Shown: positions 63,878 through 64,000 of the stretch, in pieces
Layout of the letters: each line of letters begins with the position of its first letter
How positions within the stretch are numbered: the first letter of the stretch is position 1
Assembly: GCF_001421885.1 (NCBI RefSeq)
Contig: NZ_LMLH01000030.1
Coordinates: forward strand, 1-64,000
DNA: 64,000 nt
Direction: 5' to 3'
Source: Pseudomonas sp. Leaf48
Lineage (GTDB): Bacteria; Pseudomonadota; Gammaproteobacteria; Pseudomonadales; Pseudomonadaceae
Position numbers and translations under genes: made by a program
The notes under the pieces: model-generated
Databases searched by the model: none
Seen by the model: the letters and a program-made list of their open reading frames with translations, nothing else
What the model was told of the DNA's origin: nothing

Positions 63878-64000
63878 TCAGGCCGTTGCCTTGGTGCCGT
63901 CGGGGTGCAGGGTTTCCGGCAGTGGCAGGCCCAGGTACTCGCCCTTGGCAATGATCCCGGCGGCGCGGTCCTCGGCCTCCAGTTGCAAGGCCTTGGGTAC
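63878..64000 (-). CDS. eat: C-terminal end of a probable ethanolamine permease (partial)
   Basis: The last 40 codons of a gene that continues beyond the window, ending LHPDGTKATA. The fragment alone is not diagnostic (soluble tail). The assignment to the ethanolamine permease rests on position: in P. aeruginosa, as I remember, eat lies directly upstream of eutB. Gap to eutB about 100 bp. Confidence 0.45.
   Translation of the reverse strand, partial: VPKALQLEAEDRAAGIIAKGEYLGLPLPETLHPDGTKATA

Overview
The window comes from a Pseudomonas chromosome, most likely the P. fluorescens group. The evidence is high GC with GC-rich third codon positions, many Pseudomonas REP/REPIN repeats, and gene order that, as far as I remember it, follows P. 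aeruginosa: uvrA/MFS/ssb, then ybhP-clsB-ybhN, epimerase/oprG, a zinc operon, nrdR-ribDE-ribBX-ribH-nusB-thiL-pgpA, ribA, xseB-ispA-dxs, ppa, and eutBC. The species is an inference; no 16S or marker search was possible.

Layout. 1-5200: a cut-off insertion sequence end, then uvrA (minus) divergent from a YajR-type MFS gene and ssb. 5200-9003: a cysteine hydrolase divergent from a GlxA-type regulator, then a DUF3182 protein coupled to an alpha/beta hydrolase. 9150-12533: the ybhP-clsB-ybhN membrane-lipid operon, preceded by a decayed DUF72 gene. 12968-21454: a large MscS channel, the Lhr helicase and two NAD(P)-binding sugar-nucleotide type genes that end in a tandem REPIN array. 21965-26094: OprG/OmpW and a four-gene probable zinc operon (ZrgA-like, ABC ATPase, permease, DUF3299) behind a perfect 9+9 palindrome. 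26176-28686: small housekeeping genes (YbbN/CnoX, a methyltransferase, a YbaY lipoprotein). 28805-36866: the riboflavin/nusB/thiL/pgpA block and ribA. 36866-39659: BtuF and BtuB for vitamin B12 uptake, converging on a REPIN. 39826-42942: the isoprenoid genes dxs, ispA and xseB.

Between xseB (42942) and ppa (58633) lies about 15 kb of accessory DNA that reads as a defence island: an autoinhibited Fic protein with its own probable operator, an McrBC modified-DNA restriction system, a pair of small zinc-type hypothetical genes, a 653-residue protein whose N-terminus looks like a bacterial EndoU ribonuclease, a serine recombinase, a complete Zorya type II system (zorA-zorB-zorE) preceded by a small overlapping ORF of unknown function, and an orphan S24/LexA-type repressor. 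Gene fragments and degenerate repeats lie between these modules. The EndoU protein and the small ORF ahead of zorA are the best candidates for something undescribed.

From 58633 to the end the core chromosome resumes: ppa, mtfA, a DedA protein, a GNAT acetyltransferase, eutC, eutB and the last 40 codons of a probable ethanolamine permease. B12 import (btuFB) and B12-dependent ethanolamine ammonia-lyase (eutBC) both occur in the window, so they may be functionally linked. No rRNA, tRNA, CRISPR array or recognisable FMN/B12 riboswitch was seen.
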